From Lota lota (Eukaryota > Chordata > Actinopteri > Gadiformes > Lotidae): DNA of 64,000 nt. Positions 36,101 to 47,000 of the stretch are shown here, piece by piece. Location: contig JACYXH010000310.1 of the NCBI GenBank assembly GCA_026745465.1, positions 5,806,001-5,870,000 on the forward strand, written 5' to 3'. The notes under the pieces are model-generated. The model searched no databases. It saw only the letters and a program-made list of their open reading frames with translations, and was not told the DNA's origin. Numbering within the stretch: position 1 is the stretch's first letter; every line of letters begins with the position of its first letter. The position numbers were made by a program, and so were the translations under genes.

Positions 36101-38766
36101 ATTACACGCGTCTCTCATTACACGAGTCTCTCATTACACAAATCAATACTACTGAAATGTAGTATTGATTTGTTGACTAATGGTTATTATATTCTGACAG
36201 CACAGAAGACATAATTAGTATCTCTTGAGGCAGACAGATGGGTCCAGTAAAATATTGGGATAGATCTGTAAAAAGGCAAAAATGTTATGAAGTCCTTCAG
36301 TTATAATTATGTCAATTGTCATGGGCACACAATACAACCTCAAACACAATTTTAAAAGCACACTAGGCCTAATCAGATGGACAACATATGTATTCTTGTC
36401 ACATCAACATAGTGGTGCTCACACAGCATAGTTAAGCGATTGGGTTCAAAAATGACTTTCTTTCATTTGGAAAGATCTCTGAGAAAACATTAAATGTTAT
36501 TTCTTTTCATCTGACTTCACACACAAATGGAGCAGATCGGCGTTCAGATTCTCGTCTTTTACACCGAGACACGTCTCAACAGAGCTTTGCGTGGGCAGCA
36601 GACTCCACTATCATATGGGAACAAATGGAAACTAAGAAATTATCATAATGGTTACAATATTCCTGTGCAAAACAATTTGTGATACTGCAAAAGTTGTGTG
36701 TAGTTTGAACATGTGTAGTTTGAACATCAGTATTCCACTTGTGTCTTCTTTTGGTTATTGCCCATCCCTCTTCTTATTACACCAATCACAATACATGATG
36801 TTTGTCCAGATTGAAATAAACTTGAAAACGACGGGCGCAGATGGATGAAGACAGAAAGCATCGCTGAACACAACAAGCGCTGGTGTCCGGGGAGCCAGCC
36901 TGAAAGAGGCCCTGACGTTGGGGTTTATTCAACCCCAGATATCTAACATTTGTCTGGGACAGAGAAATCCCCAGGCATAACAGGGTTTATCCCAACCAGG
37001 TTGACATGAGCTCCCTAATCTAAGACAAAATATTAGTATGGGACTTGATTTGCAATATCTTTATAGTTGATCATCTCCTGCTGTAATTCTTTTAACTCCT
37101 AGACTCAAAGAGAAGTTCCGCTTTTTGGGGGATTTCACAAAGATTTCTTAAAATTGATTATTTCATTTTTTTGGTATTTGTATGTTTTGTGCTAGAGCCT
37201 CCATGGTAATCACTATATGGATGGTTAGGTGGATTGCTAGAAAATACTATTAAACACTATGCAAAATGTATTAAATAAGGTAATGACCGTACTGGTATGG
37301 AGCCAGCTCTGGAAGGTGAGGCTGCAGTTCTGGACGTCAAACGGGAAGTTGTAGATGTTGAGGGTGCAGGCGGTGACCACCTGGATGGGCTTGTAGTTGC
37401 TCACCAGGCCCTCGTGGGTCACATAGACGTAGGGAATGTCTGGGGACTTGCCTACATCTACACTGAGGAGAGAGAGGGAGACCGGCACACGAAGAGATGT
37501 CTCAGAATGAAAAGGAGATTAAGGAAACAGACTAATTACAACATGGTGGGACATTTTACTGGCTGTTCCCTTCAATCTGTGTATGAATATTAATATGAAA
37601 TACCATAAATAAAGACACGACGCACCTACAATTTATATATGATTGGATTTATAACATTTCAACAAATAGTACAAATAGTCGGCTGTTATTTTATACTGTA
37701 TATATATGTAGTTATAATTGTAGTTATCCACAGTAATATGACATAGAGCAATCTGTTTCTGATATGCTCCATGCAATACTATAAATATATAAATTGTACT
37801 CTTTCTACTAATCTATAGTAATATACACACCTGGTAATGTAACCAGATTGTCTATATTTTGTCCCAAGCTTCTCAGCACGATACTTACAACTCGTTGATC
37901 AGTATGTCCGGCACCCACACATTAGCAGTTGGAATAGAGACTTGTTTCACCTCATCAAAGTCCTCTGGGTTCCAGACCATGAATTCATCAGTCCATGCCT
38001 AACGCAACAGATCCAATAATGTTAAACTGTATATATTTGTATGGAATGAAAATACAAACTGTATTTTGCACTGTGATTGCATTAGCCTACCGAATGCATT
38101 GTTGCTGGGAAATATATACATTTAACTATTTCTGGTATTGTTTTCAATACCTTACCTGCCTATACCAGATGTAAGTTGTCAACACCTGGTTCTTTTCGTC
38201 CTAAAATAAGGAGGTAAAGAAAACTAAATGAGACTTATTAAAGTTCCTATAAGGTGTTTGTGTTTTCATCCATCAGAGTTAAACACATTATCGATATCGA
38301 TACCAATGTGGTTGGGTTTACGACACATGACGCAGGCATTAACATTATCGGGAGGATTAATGCGTGTCCAAATCTGTGCAACGTGCAATAATCGTACCAT
38401 TGATAACATTGAATTGATAACAACTTACCACGTTGAGGATAGAGTAAATCATGAGGTCGATTGCAACTGAGGTTGAGTCGCGCCAGTCCTTCACAGGTCT
38501 CACCCCTTTTTTGTATCCAGCGCTCAGGAACTCGGAAAGACGCACCAAGGTGGCGTTGGCAAATCGTCCCATGTTGTTGCCAATCTTTTTGACTAATGGA
38601 AAGTAGTAGAGGTGATGTATTTGGCATGCATCAGGATGTGAAAGTACTTTAAATGCATCGCAACCCCAGTAAAAACGTGTTGGTCGGTTATCGTACCTGT
38701 ATAAGCTGGTAGGATGCCTTGAACGAGGACGAAAACAAGAGCTGTCCATAATACCGAAAGTCTCAT
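32778..38766 (-). CDS. htr3a: htr3a, 5-hydroxytryptamine receptor 3A subunit, nine coding exons
   Basis: Complete - strand gene. Exons 38766-38697, 38592-38429, 38200-38156, 37998-37889, 37462-37293, 35691-35531, 35007-34797, 33853-33584 and 33106-32778 join in frame to 1530 nt (509 aa). It is a subunit of the serotonin-gated Cys-loop cation channel in the plasma membrane. Residues 1-23 look like a signal peptide. The key binding residues fall at the human numbers: loop D W90 and R92, loop A E129, loop B W183, loop C Y234. The Cys-loop is C162-C176. Four membrane segments follow, with M2 around [20 protein letters not shown] and M4 at the C-terminus ending LWSVWQIV. The M3-M4 loop is longer than in human and rich in Ser and Gly. 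The nine-exon layout and the matching sequence make the A-subunit call secure. It lies head-to-tail with htr3b. Confidence 0.95.
33202..33240. repeat. short perfect inverted repeat (16-bp arms)
   Basis: gatatgactaaatggt at 33202-33217 and its exact reverse complement at 33225-33240, with a 7-nt loop, in htr3a intron 8. Confidence 0.95.
33584..33853 (-). CDS. htr3a: htr3a exon 8, M3 and first part of the cytoplasmic loop
   Basis: 270 nt, phase 1 to 1. It encodes [18 protein letters not shown] (M3), then [20 protein letters not shown] and a serine-rich run. A SINE-like repeat starts about 30 bp upstream of the acceptor. Confidence 0.92.
33880..34085 (+). mobile_element. tRNA-derived SINE in htr3a intron 7
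   Basis: The head has an A-box-like gtagtggttagggtg and a B-box-like cttcgaaccccaagctcc. The tail gtaaatcgctttggttataagtgtctgcaaaatggctaaat matches the common end of teleost tRNA-SINEs. It is in antisense orientation to htr3a. The family name cannot be assigned by eye. Confidence 0.7.
34797..35007 (-). CDS. htr3a: htr3a exon 7, M1-M2
   Basis: 211 nt, phase 0 to 1. It encodes [13 protein letters not shown]1 and the pore-lining M2, then [15 protein letters not shown], nearly identical to human 5-HT3A. The acceptor ttggtcag|G lies at the edge of a 44-bp tandem repeat. Confidence 0.95.
35008..35138 (-). repeat. 44-bp minisatellite, three copies, at the htr3a exon 7 acceptor
   Basis: Units start at 35008, 35052 and 35096 with ctgaccaagggtt and share ggttgggttctata. 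On the htr3a strand each unit ends in ttggtcag, so the splice acceptor sequence is present three times; the most exon-proximal copy is used in the model. Confidence 0.92.
35531..35691 (-). CDS. htr3a: htr3a exon 6, loop C
   Basis: 161 nt, phase 1 to 0. It encodes [19 protein letters not shown] and [10 protein letters not shown], with the loop C tyrosine Y234. The donor is CAC|gtgagt. A fold-back element lies about 45 bp upstream of the acceptor. Confidence 0.94.
35735..35944. mobile_element. fold-back / MITE-like element, long imperfect inverted repeats
   Basis: The left arm begins ccttattcacctag (35735) and the right arm ends ctaggtgaataagg (35944). The arms are about 76 bp and share a stretch reading accaatatggc in the right arm. 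There is no coding capacity. It lies in htr3a intron 5, close to the exon 6 acceptor. Confidence 0.75.
36100..36172. repeat. short tandem repeat plus hairpin
   Basis: Three copies of a 15-bp unit around gtctctcattacac are followed by a 14-bp perfect inverted repeat (caaatcaatactac at 36139-36152 and its complement at 36159-36172). Confidence 0.85.
37293..37462 (-). CDS. htr3a: htr3a exon 5, Cys-loop and loop B
   Basis: 170 nt, phase 2 to 1. It encodes [14 protein letters not shown], the Cys-loop (C162-C176, with NFPFDVQNC) and SWLHT with W183. The donor is CCA|gtacgg. Confidence 0.95.
37889..37998 (-). CDS. htr3a: htr3a exon 4, loop A
   Basis: 110 nt, phase 0 to 2. It encodes [17 protein letters not shown] through WVPDILINE, including loop A E129. 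The donor is GAGTT|gtaagt. Confidence 0.95.
38156..38200 (-). CDS. htr3a: htr3a exon 3, loop D
   Basis: 45 nt, phase 0 to 0, the usual tiny Cys-loop receptor exon. It encodes [15 protein letters not shown] with the binding-site W90 and R92. Confidence 0.95.
38429..38592 (-). CDS. htr3a: htr3a exon 2
   Basis: 164 nt, phase 1 to 0. It encodes the start of the extracellular domain with [20 protein letters not shown], matching the human 5-HT3A YRKGVRPVRDWR region. It contains an N-glycosylation sequon NAT. Confidence 0.93.
38697..38766 (-). CDS. htr3a: htr3a exon 1, signal peptide
   Basis: 70 nt, ends phase 1. The start ATG (38766-38764) opens [20 protein letters not shown], a typical hydrophobic signal sequence. 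The donor is ACAG|gtacga. A CAG acceptor sits one base before the ATG, so a non-coding 5' exon ending near 38863 is possible. Confidence 0.85.
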
Positions 38767-39897
38767 TCTGGGGGTTTGTTAGTTGGAAAAATTAAGTGAT
38801 TATGGGCATAAATCGTTGCTGTTAAAGTTCCTGAGCTATACACTTTCTAATCTATAGCCTACCTGTGTTTACAGAAGCAACAATCCGCTGTGCTATGCTG
38901 CTGGCTCCCTTGTCCAAAACGATGTGATGTCATTGGACTCCCGAGAGTGTGTCCACCCCTAAGCAGGACTCACCACTTCAAATAGTGGATGGCTGTGATC
39001 CTATTCATGTTATATGTCCGGATATTTGTGGGAAAATCGACTTCAATTGTAGGCCTGGTCCGAAAAGTAAAACACATTTTTCTTTTCTCAAATGTCTAAG
39101 CTTATGCCTGGACAAAACATAAACAAATACACTTTTGCAGGTTAGGGAGGATGTCCTATTGCTTAATGTGAAATCAGGTAGTGTTGAGACTAATCTGATT
39201 ATATGTGACTGTAAATCAGAACCATAACCATATTTTATTTAAATATTTGAAATATAATGTATATAGTAATATGTACTTAAAATGAAGTGCACTTAATGGT
39301 TAATTAAGCCACACTTGATGCATTTCTAGGTTCAAGCCTGACAGTGACAGTAGTATAGATAAATTGTGTAGAAAAGCACAATGTTTTCTTTTATGTACAT
39401 GTTTCTTCTGTCGTATCTTTATTACTTTGAAGTTGGCTCTTCTATGTATCTTCTCTTCTTCTATGGTTGACTCCCAGGAGAAAGGGAGTTTGATTCCCAA
39501 TCAGTGACAGTTATAGAATGGGACCAGCTTTTACCTTGGGTAGGAAAATCTGCTTAAATAATAAGGTAAAGTTGGCTCTTATGGTACACGTGCCAAATTA
39601 GTCCCATTTGATACCTTTTGATATACCTTTTATACCTTTTAAAATAAAATAAATATGTTTATAATGTATGCATCTGAACCCTACCCCAAAAATTTAAAAC
39701 CTCTGCTTGTTAGAGCTTTTGTGATTAATTTTAAGCGACCTGTATTCAAACGGCCTAAATGTAAGCTTTTTAAAATGTTGAAATAGTTTACTTACATTTT
39801 AAGATCCTTAAAATCTAAGTGTACCTAAAGATGGTTGTACACTTTGAGAATCCTGTTAGACTGGAATGAAAATTTTTACTTGCTAGGGCTATGCAAA

Positions 39898-39916
39898 TAC
39901 TTATACTAGTAGTACT

Positions 39917-39970
<54 letters not shown>

Positions 39971-39986
39971 AGTACTACTAGCATAA

Positions 39987-40073
<87 letters not shown>
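39898..40073. repeat. (AT)n tracts with flanking 25-bp inverted repeat
   Basis: The arms 39898-39922 and 39965-39989 are reverse complements with one mismatch (core agtagtactta) and flank a pure (AT)n tract. Two more (AT)n blocks follow to about 40073. Confidence 0.9.
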
Positions 40074-40074
<1 letters not shown>

Positions 40075-41119
40075 AAACTGGAAAGCTCCTTAAAATAAAC
40101 AAATGTGTTTATTTATTTATGTGAAAAGGCGAAAAATGTGATGTCCTCAAGAGAAGAGGCATGCTCAGATGGCTCATTGGTCAGTTCTAATTTGTCATAA
40201 GAGTATGTTTCTGAGTTCAAGCCTGAAAATGTGGTAGCCTTTAAATAATTTGGATATTTTTTTATTTAAGACACAAAAAAAAGTAAAGCCCCTACACATA
40301 AACATGTATTGGCTACTGAAGGGAAACATATTGAAGCAAAAAGTATGGAAGCAGCTTACAATTTTAGTACATTTAGAATAAAAAATACAACTGCTATTTT
40401 GATGGCAAAATGACATACACGGCAAATCTGTAGGGCTAATGGGCAGATTTATATCACAGTTTCTTCATAAATGTACATCTTAGCTCTTATTTATTAAAGT
40501 TATTAATTGCACTGACGAGAAGTACCTCTGTTGTTTCAGTGCGGTCTCTTCTGCTAGATTACGTTACACTATGTAACAAAATCCACTGGAGGTGTATGCC
40601 GGTAATGTGTAAAATTATAGTACCACAGGGGGAGACTAGGCTACTGTGAAGTGCCTTTTTATTCATTTCTCATGACTATTAGGGAGCCACAGGGGTAGGA
40701 TGTTACGAACTCAGCGCTCTAAATGGTCTCTATTGATTGGTTTAGGTGGAAGGCAGAGGTTGGGTAAGTAGACACTTGAGTAGGTGTGATTTATTTATGT
40801 GTGTATTATGTAGATTGGATTAAAAGTGATGTGTTTGTTTTATCTTTTGTAATACATTGAATTGAGACGTGCATTACATCTTACATATGTATTTCATATA
40901 ATGACATGTTCACCCAAATATATAATATGCGGAATTCTCAGTCCTATAGTTCTGTTCAATTCCAGTAAGGTCAACTTTATACCACTGCACAAATGCAAAA
41001 CACATGTATTATGACTTCCTAATTTATGTCAAAGAAAACTTATTGTATTTTTTCCATTTTTCAATATTTCGATACTGCATACATATTACAGCAATCATCA
41101 CTGATACAGATGTCAGTGT

Positions 41120-41125
41120 TTTATT
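41120..41125 (-). terminator. candidate polyadenylation signal of htr3b
   Basis: TTTATT on the + strand (AATAAA on the - strand), about 380 nt beyond the htr3b stop codon. It was chosen only for position and motif. Confidence 0.35.
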
Positions 41126-41336
41126 AACAGATTTGTTAACAATCAGGGAAAGAATATAATTTGCATTACAATTCTGACATGTATAGATACAGTCACAATA
41201 TCAGAGAGTACCAGGGACATATGGCATATAGGTTGCTCGAGCTGTGGCGAACACTGGGTTTAAACCATGGGGCAAAGGGGGGGGGCAATGTAGGGGGGGG
41301 GCAATGTGGGGGGGGACACGCTTGGTCAATACTTAG

Positions 41337-41487
41337 ACAGTCTGTGGTTTAAATCTTTATACAGTCTATGGTTTAAACCCTTATACAGTCTATGGTTCAA
41401 ATGCTTATGCAGTTAATGGTTTAAACCCTTTTACAGTCTATGGTTTAAATCCTTATACAGTCTATGGTTTAAATCCTTATACAGTAC
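41337..41487. repeat. 24-bp minisatellite, about 6.3 copies, htr3b 3' flank
   Basis: The unit is close to acagtctatggtttaaatcc followed by ttat; six copies with few substitutions run from 41337 to 41480, and a partial copy follows. It ends about 17 bp from the htr3b stop codon, so it is probably transcribed as 3'UTR. Confidence 0.93.
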
Positions 41488-41503
41488 ATGCATTAAACAC
41501 AAG

Positions 41504-41778
41504 TCAGGCTAGGCTCCAGCTGAGCCAGAGCAGCAGCAGAGTGGAAGAGTACAGGATCAGGATGAACAGGTACACCCGGAACAGGACGCGGTCCACCTTG
41601 GAGCACAGCACCAACCACTTGCCCTGGGCCACGTCCTCGCTCTCCCCCTCAGAGAGGGCCAGGCGCAGGGAGAGCAGGTCCTGGAGGATCCAGTCCAGCC
41701 TGGAGCTCAGACCATCCCAGAGCTCATCCAGAGACAGCAAAGGACTCTCCCTGGGCAGGAGGTGGTCGAACCCGTAGC
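41504..41778 (-). CDS. htr3b: htr3b exon 9, MA helix, M4 and stop
   Basis: 275 nt including TGA. It encodes a Leu-rich amphipathic stretch, GKWLVLCSKVDRVLFRVYLF and M4 ending LLWLSWSLA. Confidence 0.92.
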
Positions 41779-42390
41779 CTAGTGTAATGGAGATGAGGAT
41801 CACAAACTGAATTTTAAAACTGTTGTACGGTTTTTGTTGTGTTTTGTTTTGAGTGTCTGGATCATCAATACTATCCCTGCTTTATAGTTGCAAAACAAAC
41901 GTGTTAACATTATACATTATAACTACCATCACAATGTTGTATATTTACACCCCTCTCACGCTGACTGTGGAGTTGTACACACACTTATGTGGAAAAATTA
42001 ATCCGGGAAAGAAATCAGAGAGTTATTTATGAAAACAAAAATATGTGAAAAAGGTGTTCATTTATTGCATTCATGTTCCCGCTCACTCACTTCCTGGCGC
42101 CTGCAGGGTGAGGTCGTCCAGGGTCCTGGTGGAGGCGGTGGTGAAGATGCTCTCGGCAAAGCTCTGGCCCAGGGAGCCGTAGCGGTCCAGCAGCTGGGCT
42201 GACACCGACATTTGCCGCACCTCTGTCTCCCCGTGGTGGAGCAGCTTGATGGCCAGGATGGACTTGGCCAGGCTCAGCATCAGCAGGGCCATGCAGGCCG
42301 CAAAGAACACCCCTGGGAGTCAGGTGGGGAGGAGAAAGAGAATTGGGCATTGGTTTTGCATTGGGTTCTTTGAACAATAAAAAAAAAATG

Positions 42391-42439
<49 letters not shown>

Positions 42440-43915
42440 AAAAAGCAAAAAATGAGAAAAAGCAAAGTTAAAAATAAATGCTTCACTAATAAATATACAT
42501 TTGAATGAGATCACAAGAGCGGCTAATGCCATTCATCCATCCTGGTAAGTCATAGGGCCCCTGCTGTATCTGACAAACAAGCAATGTAAAACACTGGAAT
42601 TCTGGTTGATTTACAATACGTACTAAGCCAAAAGCAGCCATGACTGCATACCCAGCCCTTACCTATAAGTGGAGTAGTGACTGCAGTGGCAGGTAGTTCA
42701 TCCATCAAGTTGACTCTGAAGACGGTATATCCCAGGAGGGTGCTGGTCTTGAAGGTGACGCGTGTGCCGCTGTTGATGGGCAGGTAGAAGCTCATGACGT
42801 CCACCAACATGAGGAAGATACTGGGGATGAGTAGGCCCACCACGTAGAGCAACGGCCGTCGCCTAATCAACACCTGAAAGTGATGATGGAAATGAGTATC
42901 GATGGAGGAGTGCACAATTCTTCAAGAGCAGTGTTCTCTTCGTCTGTCCTGCTGAGCATGAATATCGATAGTAGGGTTAGGGCTTAACCCTATTACTTAG
43001 TAATTGGTTATTTATACCCAACTACACCCTAACCCTAAAATTGTACCCTAACCAAACCCTAAAACCAAATCCTAAAATGAAAATCAAACCCTTAAACAAA
43101 AACCCCAACCCTAAATCCAAACCCTAACACTAAAACCAAACCTCAACCCTAAAACCTAACCCTTAACCTCAAACCAAACCCTAAAATGAAAACCTAACAC
43201 TAAAACCATACGCTAAAGCCAAACACCTAACCCTAAAATGGAATTTTAAACTTTAAAACCCAAAACCAAAAGGTGGAGGTAAAAATGAAATGTCTACAAA
43301 GTAATAGTCCACATGTTTTTTCAGTCAGCCCTTTCAGATTTGCAAATAAATAGCAGCCCACTGGAGCAAATAATGAGTGAAACCAGCTGCTAAGTGCATG
43401 GGTTGGGCAAAAAACATGACAGGACTGACACAACCATTTTCTTATGCACTTCATAGTTTGTCATACCATATTTCATATTTATCAAAGATGTGTGCTATGG
43501 CTCTTTGAACATCGATAATAATATGCCTCATTCTAGGACCTGGTGTCACCGTGCACGATAGCATCTATGACTGACCTTGTTCTGTGGACTTGCCTGCATT
43601 CCATTCCAAATATCTCAACACAATCAGCATAGTTTTACCAGTAGGCCAGCTCACGGCTAAGAGTAAGAGTAAGAGTAGAGGGCCATAACTAAAAGCCTTT
43701 AGCCCTTTGAGCAGAGTAAAGAGCTGCCAACCCATCGCACTCAGCCCCGCAGCCTCCCTCACTACATCTCCACCTGCAATGGGCCGTGAGCCCATTTCCC
43801 CTCGCCACTAACAAGTAGTCCATTGATCAGGCAGCCACTGAGACAGTCTCATTATAGCCCCTCTCTCTTTCTCTTAACCCCCCACCCACCTCAGTCTCAT
43901 TCTTGCTCTCGCTCT

Positions 43916-43970
<55 letters not shown>

Positions 43971-43988
43971 ACTCACATGCTCACACGG

Positions 43989-44027
<39 letters not shown>

Positions 44028-47000
44028 CTGTCCTTTTACAAGCCAGACCACCTCAGTCTCATCTTTTAGCATTAGCTCACTAGCAGAATAAATGAGGGTC
44101 GCAGCCAATTGCTTAAATGCCTACACAGTGTAAGAAAGAGTCAAAGAGAGAGAGGGAGAGAGGGAAGGAGGTAGAGAGATAGGCCCGCAGATGGCCAGGG
44201 GTTTAACATAGCCATCGATAAGCAATTACATTCATCACAAGGCAGTTACAGACTTATTGGGAGTGCAAATAGATTACAGCGGAGGCTTTAATTTGACGGA
44301 TAGAAAAAACTGAAGTGGATGTATGATGAATGCCTTAATGTGAAGCTTAAATGTTCACTTGTTAATGTAATTTGCATCAGCAGCTAAAACAAACAATGAT
44401 GAATCTCACGAAAAACCTCATTCTCGTTAATAACACATACTTCAGAATCATCCAGGGGGTGCATGTTGTTAAATTTGTGTTTTCCAAAAAGCACAGAGAA
44501 CCATGCTATATATGTATTTTCCAAGGCCCAATATGGATAGGGTTGACTTCAGAAAAACACCTAATTCAGTCACATTCTCCCTCCAATTCTCTGCATGTGT
44601 GGACAAAGCTTGTATACTATGAAGAGGGAACATGAAACATTTGTAGACCTTACGCACATTGAACTGAATGTGAGCGTAGTCCTCCCCGGCCTGTTGGAGC
44701 TGCCAGTAGTGGGAGGGGATGGACAGCAGTTCCCACTCTCCGTCGTTCATGAACTCCCTCTGTTCGCTGGCGATGGCCTCGGCACTTCTCCACAGTGCCA
44801 GGTCAAGTTCCTGCACTGGAGACAGGACACAGCAGGCGCAGACCAATCAGGTGAAAGGGGAGGAGTTACATGGCAAAAAGGAAAGAACATCCGAAAAAAG
44901 CTGGTTACTCAATTGCAGGATAGAAGTGTGATTGATGAGGGATGGTGGAAGGTTGTGTCAAAAGCACAGGATTAGATGGGGAAGGAATAGTGGGTTGGAG
45001 GAGGGATGGACACATTGTGTTCAGTCGTATAGTGAGTGAGATCTACACCATTTATATTTGTGTGTTTCATGATTGGGTTTACATGCCCTGTTGCTGGGTC
45101 ACTTTAAAGAGTAACCCAAGACCTCAATAAAACCATGACTGGTGAAACAAGATATCAGAATTGAGTCCACTCTCAGGTCTCACATGCAGACTTTCACCCA
45201 AAAGTGTATGTGTGGTGCGTTGTGTGGTTATGTTTAAATCCCTCTGCAATTCTCTCCCTCTACAAATACAAGCCTGGAAAGGAGGACCTGAGTGGAGCCA
45301 GCTGCGGAAGGTGAGGGTGCAATTCTGCTTGTCAAACGGGAAGGCGTACAACTCCAGCTTGCAGGCCAGCACAGCCTGGATGGGTCGGTAATTCTTCACC
45401 AGTCCAGAGGAGTTGACGTAGACATAGGGGATGGGAGGGGACTTTCCCTCATCCACGCTGCCAAAACATACACCAAGAGAACATTATTGTATGTCTTACT
45501 ATTTAGCCTATGCTTTCATCCAAAGCAACATACAATGTGTATACATGTCATTCAGGAGCAGGTAGTGGTTTGGCATCTTGGTAAAGGAGGCCTCAATGTA
45601 GAATGCGGACATGGCAACCCTAAACAGCTTGCCTTGGAGTTGAAAACCCTAGCAACTACGCTATACTTACATTGGGACATTGCTATTGAAAAGTAACACT
45701 AAACACTTAAATCAGACTTCCGGACATAGGAAAAGTCTGGAATTTAGGTTACTGCATTTGTATGCAGTACGCACCATACAAGCTACCTGTAAACAGCAAT
45801 TGTGTGCCCCCCTGTCTCTTGCAATTGAAATAGAGATTCAGCTGTATGAAAAAATAAGTAATTCCAACATCCATTTGCATGCATGTGTCCACTCTTTACA
45901 ACTCTTATACGCTCACAAATTTTGGAACCCAAAGAAGGAATAAATATTGGATTGGATTATTTAAATATTTTCCCCTTACAATTCACTGACAATAACATCA
46001 GGTACCCAGATGGCATCTGACAACAGCGAGATCTCAGTGATTCCATCAAACTCCTCAGGATCCCACACCAAGAACTCATCCGTCCAGATCTGATAGCAGC
46101 ACAGAAAGACACACAATGATATCTAAGGACATCTCAGTAGGGGAGCAGACGGCAAACATCTGCAAAGAAAGAAAGCAGTCTTTATAGTTCCTAGACTAAA
46201 TTGGAAAGCGACTGAGACGGATAGATATACATTCACATGCACACGCTTGTATCGGTGCACATAAGCAAACGTGTATTTTCAATAAGATATTTTATTAAAA
46301 AGGTCAGATCAACAATGCTGTGTTCACAGCAAAAGGCTCACATACACAACAATGCATGCATGAATGTGCCTATCCTGAATGCAATCAACTCAATTTTAAT
46401 TTTCCATTAAGCATTACCACACTGCAGTTCCAACAGTGTTATTGTCCACAATCTTTGATAGAGAAATAACTTAGAATAATTTAGAAAACACTTACTTGTC
46501 TGTACCAGATACTTGTGGTAAGGCTCTGGGTTTTTCCATCCTAGGTAAAATGACATAAGGAAGGAAGGACTGGATGGATGAATGAAGTAACAAATGAATG
46601 AAAGGATTAATTAAAATGTCGTACCAGTACTAGACAAATCATACTAGACCATATACGGTTCTGGCAGATGTCTCTCTCTAAAGATTGAAGCGATTACCCT
46701 GTTTTTAATCTAAATTGTAATCTCTATATTTTAATCTATACATGCTGTAGCTATTTAATGTGTACCACGTTGAGGATCGATTGCAGGATGAGGTCTATGT
46801 AAACTACGGTAGGGCTGGTCCAGTTCTGCACGGGCCGGACCCCACAGTCGTAGCTCCGCAGCAGGGTTCTGGTCAGCTGGTTCAGGGAGGACCTCTTGTG
46901 CTTCTCGGGTACAGAGGCAACTAAAGCGGGAGGGTAACAAGAGTGGGTTATGTGAGGGTTCAGTCATTCACTAACATGGTAAATACTTTTTTTTTCTCAA

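Larger units (their letters stand above)
38767..41503. other. region between htr3a start and htr3b stop, no gene seen
   Basis: 2.7 kb. It includes the htr3a upstream region, where no clear TATA box or CpG cluster was recognised. It also holds AT-rich DNA with large (AT)n tracts (39.9-40.1 kb) inside an inverted repeat, and the htr3b 3' flank with a 24-bp minisatellite. No exon of another gene was recognised. Confidence 0.6.

Noticed and set aside
41337-41487. CRISPR-like regular repeat
   Set aside because: Direct tandem minisatellite without spacers in a vertebrate genome.
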